DNA of 64,000 nt from Polaribacter sargassicola (lineage in GTDB: Bacteria; Bacteroidota; Bacteroidia; Flavobacteriales; Flavobacteriaceae), in contig NZ_JAHDAU010000001.1 in the NCBI RefSeq assembly GCF_021991835.1, positions 186,001-250,000 on the forward strand. Direction: 5' to 3'. A model generated the notes under the pieces. The model saw only the letters and a program-made list of their open reading frames with translations. It made no database searches and was not told the origin of the DNA. This document shows, piece by piece, positions 61,441-64,000 of the stretch. Every line of letters starts with the position of its first letter. Position 1 is the first letter of the stretch. A program made the translations under genes and the position numbers.

Positions 61441-62110
61441 ATTTTTTTTCTGGAATTACAACAAAATCTTTTAAATAAAAAGGTTCAAAATAAGCGACAT
61501 CTTCGATGTCGTTTTTTTTGTATTTATTAAAAGACAGAACTGCCATTTGTTTTGCCGATGGATATACATCATCAATAAAAATTGCATTATCATGTTTAAT
61601 AACACTTTTGCATTTATTAGCACCATCTCCTAAAAAATAAACTTTATCTCTTTCTAAATATTCAGCAAAAGAACATTCTTCTATTATTTCTGCTTGTATT
61701 TCTCTTTTTCTATTAAAATCTTTATCATAAATAGTGGCATAAACTTCCATCCTTCTAGCATCTAACATAGGAATAATAAAACCCGATTCTACAGATATAG
61801 CATTCGCCAAAGATTCTAATGTTTCTATAGATATTAAAGGCTTATTAAAGGCAAAACAAAGGCCTTTTGCAGCAGAAACACCAATTCTTAACCCTGTATA
61901 AGACCCAGGGCCTTTACTTACAGCTACAGCATCTATTTCTGTAGTAGAAATTTTTGCATCATTTAAAACATCAATTATATATTGATGTAGAACTTCTGCA
62001 TGAGAGTAATTACCGTTATTAAGTTCTTTAATTGAAATAACTTCTCCGTTATTTGCAATACTTACAGAGCAATTTTTAGTTGCAGTTTCAATATTAAGAA
62101 TAATTGCCAA
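61421..62110 (-). CDS. tsaB: tRNA threonylcarbamoyladenosine biosynthesis protein TsaB
   Basis: A 229-aa ASKHA-fold protein that partners TsaD in forming t6A37 of tRNA. Family motifs: ILNIETATKNCSVSI, SHAEVLHQYIIDVLND, DAVAVSKGPGSYTGLRIGVSAAKGLCFAFNKPLI, and MLDARRMEVYATIYD. The start is a TTG at 62108-62110: no ATG lies near, and the minus-strand -7 box TATATTTG at 62127-62134 leaves a leader of about 10 bases. Its last 20 bases overlap the convergent exported-protein gene. Identification sure; start moderately so. Confidence 0.94.
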   Translation of the reverse strand: MAIILNIETATKNCSVSIANNGEVISIKELNNGNYSHAEVLHQYIIDVLNDAKISTTEIDAVAVSKGPGSYTGLRIGVSAAKGLCFAFNKPLISIETLESLANAISVESGFIIPMLDARRMEVYATIYDKDFNRKREIQAEIIEECSFAEYLERDKVYFLGDGANKCKSVIKHDNAIFIDDVYPSAKQMAVLSFNKYKKNDIEDVAYFEPFYLKDFVVIPEKKSKIYKN

Positions 62111-62126
62111 ATTGTAAATTTTAGTA

Positions 62127-62134
62127 CAAATATA
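62127..62134 (-). promoter_or_regulatory. -7 box of tsaB
   Basis: Minus-strand TATATTTG, 17 bases before the TTG start of tsaB. Confidence 0.55.
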
Positions 62135-62163
62135 AGTGATAATCTATTTTATATAAAACAAAA

Positions 62164-62185
62164 AACCTCGCTTATATGCGAGGTT
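62164..62185 (-). terminator. Terminator of the TolC-family gene
   Basis: On the minus strand an 8-bp stem (AACCTCGC with GCGAGGTT, 6-base loop) followed by T's, 23 bases past the stop. Confidence 0.85.
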
Positions 62186-62207
62186 GTATAAGAAAACTAT
62201 AATTCTA

Positions 62208-63539
62208 TTAATCCATTTCTAACTCGCCAGAATAAAATTGTAACACTTTTGTTTTAAAAATATAATCGTATTTAGAACTAATTAATGATGCTTCTGCATT
62301 TACTAAACGAGTTCTTACAAGATCAAAATCAAACAAAGTCATTGCTCCATAATTATAACTCTCCTGTGCATTTTTAAAAGCTTCTTTTTGAGCTTCTAGA
62401 GAAATCTTTGATGCTTCAAAAGTTTTTAAAGCAGATTTAACATCTAAAAAAGCTTGCTCTATGGTTTGTTTTAAATTTAATTTTTCGCTTTCTAATTGAG
62501 TTATAGAAATTTCTTTATTGATTTTAGATTTTGCTACGCTGTTTTTAGTTTGAAATCTATTAAAGATAGGAATGCTTAAAGAAAAACCCGCTCCATACTG
62601 AAGTCTATCTTCAAATTGACTAAAATAAGAAGCATTCTTTTGGTTGAATACTAAATTATTAAATTGATGATAATAAGAACTTCCTGCATTTAAAGAATAG
62701 GATAACGTTGGTAAAAAAGCTCCTTTAGAAATTGCAATGCTTAGGTCTGCATTTTCTATTGCCAATTCTGCTCTTTTTATTTCTGGCATTCTTGTTAAAG
62801 ATTTTTCAAAAACAACATCTGAGTTCTCATAAAGCAGAATTGCAGAAGGAGAATCTACATTAATAGATGCAACATCAAAATTATTAACAGGTATTTGTAA
62901 TAACTGCGCTAAATTTAACAATGCTAAATCTAAAGCATTTTCTTGTGTAATAACTGCTTGTTGATCTGTAGCCGCAGTTGATTGAGCGTTTAATAAATCT
63001 CCTTTAGGTATTACACCAGACTCAAATCTAGTTTTTACTGCATCTATTTGTTTACTACTTATTTCAAATTGTACTTGTGCAGCTTTTAGGTTTTCTTTGG
63101 CAAATAAAACATTTAAATAACCATTTACAACAAATAAAGAAATGTCATTTTCTATTTTCTTTAAATCTAAAACACTAGACTCTACACCTAATTGAGCTTG
63201 TTTATAAGTATTAGTATTTACATACCCATTAAAAATAACACCACTAAAACCTAAACCTAAACTAGAAGAAAAGTTATTTGTATTTTTTAAAACACCACTT
63301 TCATCTTGAGATAAACCAGAGTTAAATGTACCAGAAGAAGAAGCTCCTAAATATGGTAAAAAATTACCTTTAGCAATCTCTACATCTTTTTTAGATAGTT
63401 CTAAACTTAATTTATTTTGTTGAATTGATATGTTTTTTTCTAGCGCTTGATCTACACATTCTTTAAGTGTCCATTTTTTTTGAGAAAAAGTAGCAATAGA
63501 AATAAAAAGAGCTACAAAAAGTATAGGTTTAGTTTTCAA
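62208..63539 (-). CDS. TolC family outer-membrane efflux protein
   Basis: A 443-aa outer-membrane channel protein. Signal peptide PILFVALFISIATFSQ; then the two structural repeats of TolC, each with long coiled helices (LKECVDQALEKNISIQQNKLSLELSKKDVEIAKGNFLPYLG; AAQVQFEISSKQIDAVKTRFESGVIPKGDLLNAQSTAATDQQAVI; and KTFEASKISLEAQKEAFKNAQESYNYGAMTLFDFDLVRTRLVNAEASLI). No periplasmic adaptor or pump gene is adjacent in the visible part. The start is TTG (63537-63539); there is no ATG ahead of the signal peptide. It forms the exit duct of a tripartite efflux or type I secretion system whose other parts are elsewhere. Confidence 0.92.
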   Translation of the reverse strand: MKTKPILFVALFISIATFSQKKWTLKECVDQALEKNISIQQNKLSLELSKKDVEIAKGNFLPYLGASSSGTFNSGLSQDESGVLKNTNNFSSSLGLGFSGVIFNGYVNTNTYKQAQLGVESSVLDLKKIENDISLFVVNGYLNVLFAKENLKAAQVQFEISSKQIDAVKTRFESGVIPKGDLLNAQSTAATDQQAVITQENALDLALLNLAQLLQIPVNNFDVASINVDSPSAILLYENSDVVFEKSLTRMPEIKRAELAIENADLSIAISKGAFLPTLSYSLNAGSSYYHQFNNLVFNQKNASYFSQFEDRLQYGAGFSLSIPIFNRFQTKNSVAKSKINKEISITQLESEKLNLKQTIEQAFLDVKSALKTFEASKISLEAQKEAFKNAQESYNYGAMTLFDFDLVRTRLVNAEASLISSKYDYIFKTKVLQFYSGELEMD

Positions 63540-63657
63540 AATGTATTTTATTTTAGTTTATGCCTTTAATTAAAATTTAAATAAAAACAACAATTTTATA
63601 TTAACACAAGTAAGACGACTAAAAGTAAAATATGTTACAAAATAAAAAAAGTTATAA

Positions 63658-63879
63658 TTAAATTTTAGCTTTCTTTTTATATCTGTAGATTACATAAAAC
63701 AATATACCTATTAACAAATAAGGAAAAACCATTAAATAAGTAATACCATTATTAACACCTTCTGCAATAGAAACATCTCCGTTTTCTACTACTGCTTTAC
63801 ACATTGCACATTGAGAATATGTAGTTTCTGAAATAAAAAAAATAGTTAAAACTAAAAATAAGAAACCTTTTTTAAGCAT
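63658..63879 (-). CDS. Small CxxC membrane protein
   Basis: A 73-aa protein: N-terminal signal peptide or anchor ([19 protein letters not shown]), directly followed by [11 protein letters not shown] with a CxxC pair, then one helix ([21 protein letters not shown]) and a basic tail. So the CxxC motif would sit on the periplasmic side. The ATG overlaps the stop of the DUF420 gene upstream, so both are co-expressed; DUF420 members are linked to cytochrome oxidase assembly, which suggests a role for this thiol pair in heme or copper handling (inference). Family not recognised by name. Confidence 0.8.
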   Translation of the reverse strand: MLKKGFLFLVLTIFFISETTYSQCAMCKAVVENGDVSIAEGVNNGITYLMVFPYLLIGILFYVIYRYKKKAKI

Positions 63880-64000
63880 AGTAAGGAGATATCATTAAAT
63901 AAACTATAACACCAGTAACTGCAACGTACAACCATAAAGGAAACGTTATTTTAGCTATTTTTTTATGCTGAGGAAAATTACCCAACTTTGCTCTCATATA
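63872..64000 (-). CDS. DUF420 family membrane protein (C-terminal fragment)
   Basis: The last 42 codons of a gene cut by the right window edge. The readable end, [17 protein letters not shown] then [19 protein letters not shown] and SPYYA, matches the C-terminus of DUF420 proteins (YozB/CtaM-like), multi-helix membrane proteins linked to cytochrome c oxidase maturation. It overlaps the next gene by 8 bases. Confidence 0.82.
   Translation of the reverse strand, partial: YMRAKLGNFPQHKKIAKITFPLWLYVAVTGVIVYLMISPYYA

Noticed and set aside
1..64000. tRNA, rRNA, tmRNA or prophage genes
   Set aside because: The intergenic gaps were read and none holds a cloverleaf-like or rRNA sequence; no integrase, capsid or transposase protein was found. 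Covariance-model searches were not possible here.

Overview
The window comes from the chromosome of a low-GC member of the Bacteroidota, most likely a marine Flavobacteriaceae (Polaribacter/Tenacibaculum type). Reasons: very AT-rich DNA, a SprA gliding/type IX secretion (T9SS) translocon gene, a T9SS C-terminal sorting domain protein, many DUFs typical of flavobacteria (DUF2911, DUF5686, DUF3817, DUF420), an NrdB with an N-terminal ATP-cone, and promoters of the Bacteroidota TAnnTTTG type just upstream of many genes. Shine-Dalgarno sequences are mostly absent. No rRNA, tRNA, CRISPR array, prophage, transposase or integrase was seen; the gene content is mainly chromosomal core.

Layout. 0-5 kb: HD hydrolase, an AraC regulator, and four tandem promoter-gene-terminator cassettes encoding paralogous small secreted proteins with strikingly conserved 5' and 3' elements. 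5-11.5 kb (minus): crotonase, sensor kinase, lipoprotein, leuS, DUF2911 protein. 11.5-14.7 kb (minus): feoA-feoB-Cys-rich microprotein, with a palindrome at the promoter, then a SCO1 copper chaperone. 14.9-19.7 kb: rseP, a 51-aa zinc ribbon, a flotillin/NfeD pair, a DsrE-like protein. 20-23.4 kb: TonB-dependent receptor divergent from a MocR regulator. 23.5-27.1 kb: umuC, a DUF2007/zinc-ribbon gene, umuD, then a DUF2975-DUF2975-XRE operon. 27.1-36 kb: an intergenic inverted repeat, S9 peptidase, tadA, dxs, and a large Asp-box propeller protein with a T9SS sorting domain. 36-44 kb: dGTPase, META lipoprotein, nrdA/nrdB, cold-shock protein, heme A synthase, moaE, DUF3817, moaD. 44-58.4 kb: DUF5686 outer-membrane protein, maeB-ruvA-sprA-gcvH-vanZ-like, then a TonB-type protein. 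58.7-64 kb: MORN protein, MscS channel flanked by two related secreted proteins, tsaB, a TolC family protein, a CxxC membrane microprotein, and the end of a DUF420 gene cut by the window edge.

Functional themes: dNTP supply (dGTPase plus ribonucleotide reductase), SOS mutagenesis (UmuCD), iron uptake (Feo), respiratory oxidase assembly (SCO1, heme A synthase, DUF420, perhaps the CxxC protein), and T9SS secretion (SprA and one probable substrate). The least explained parts are the four-cassette array at 1.65-4.95 kb, the DUF2975/XRE operon, and the paralog pair around mscS. Several starts were moved from the longest open frame to an internal ATG because the longer frame began inside a promoter -7 box; others keep TTG or GTG because no ATG fits.
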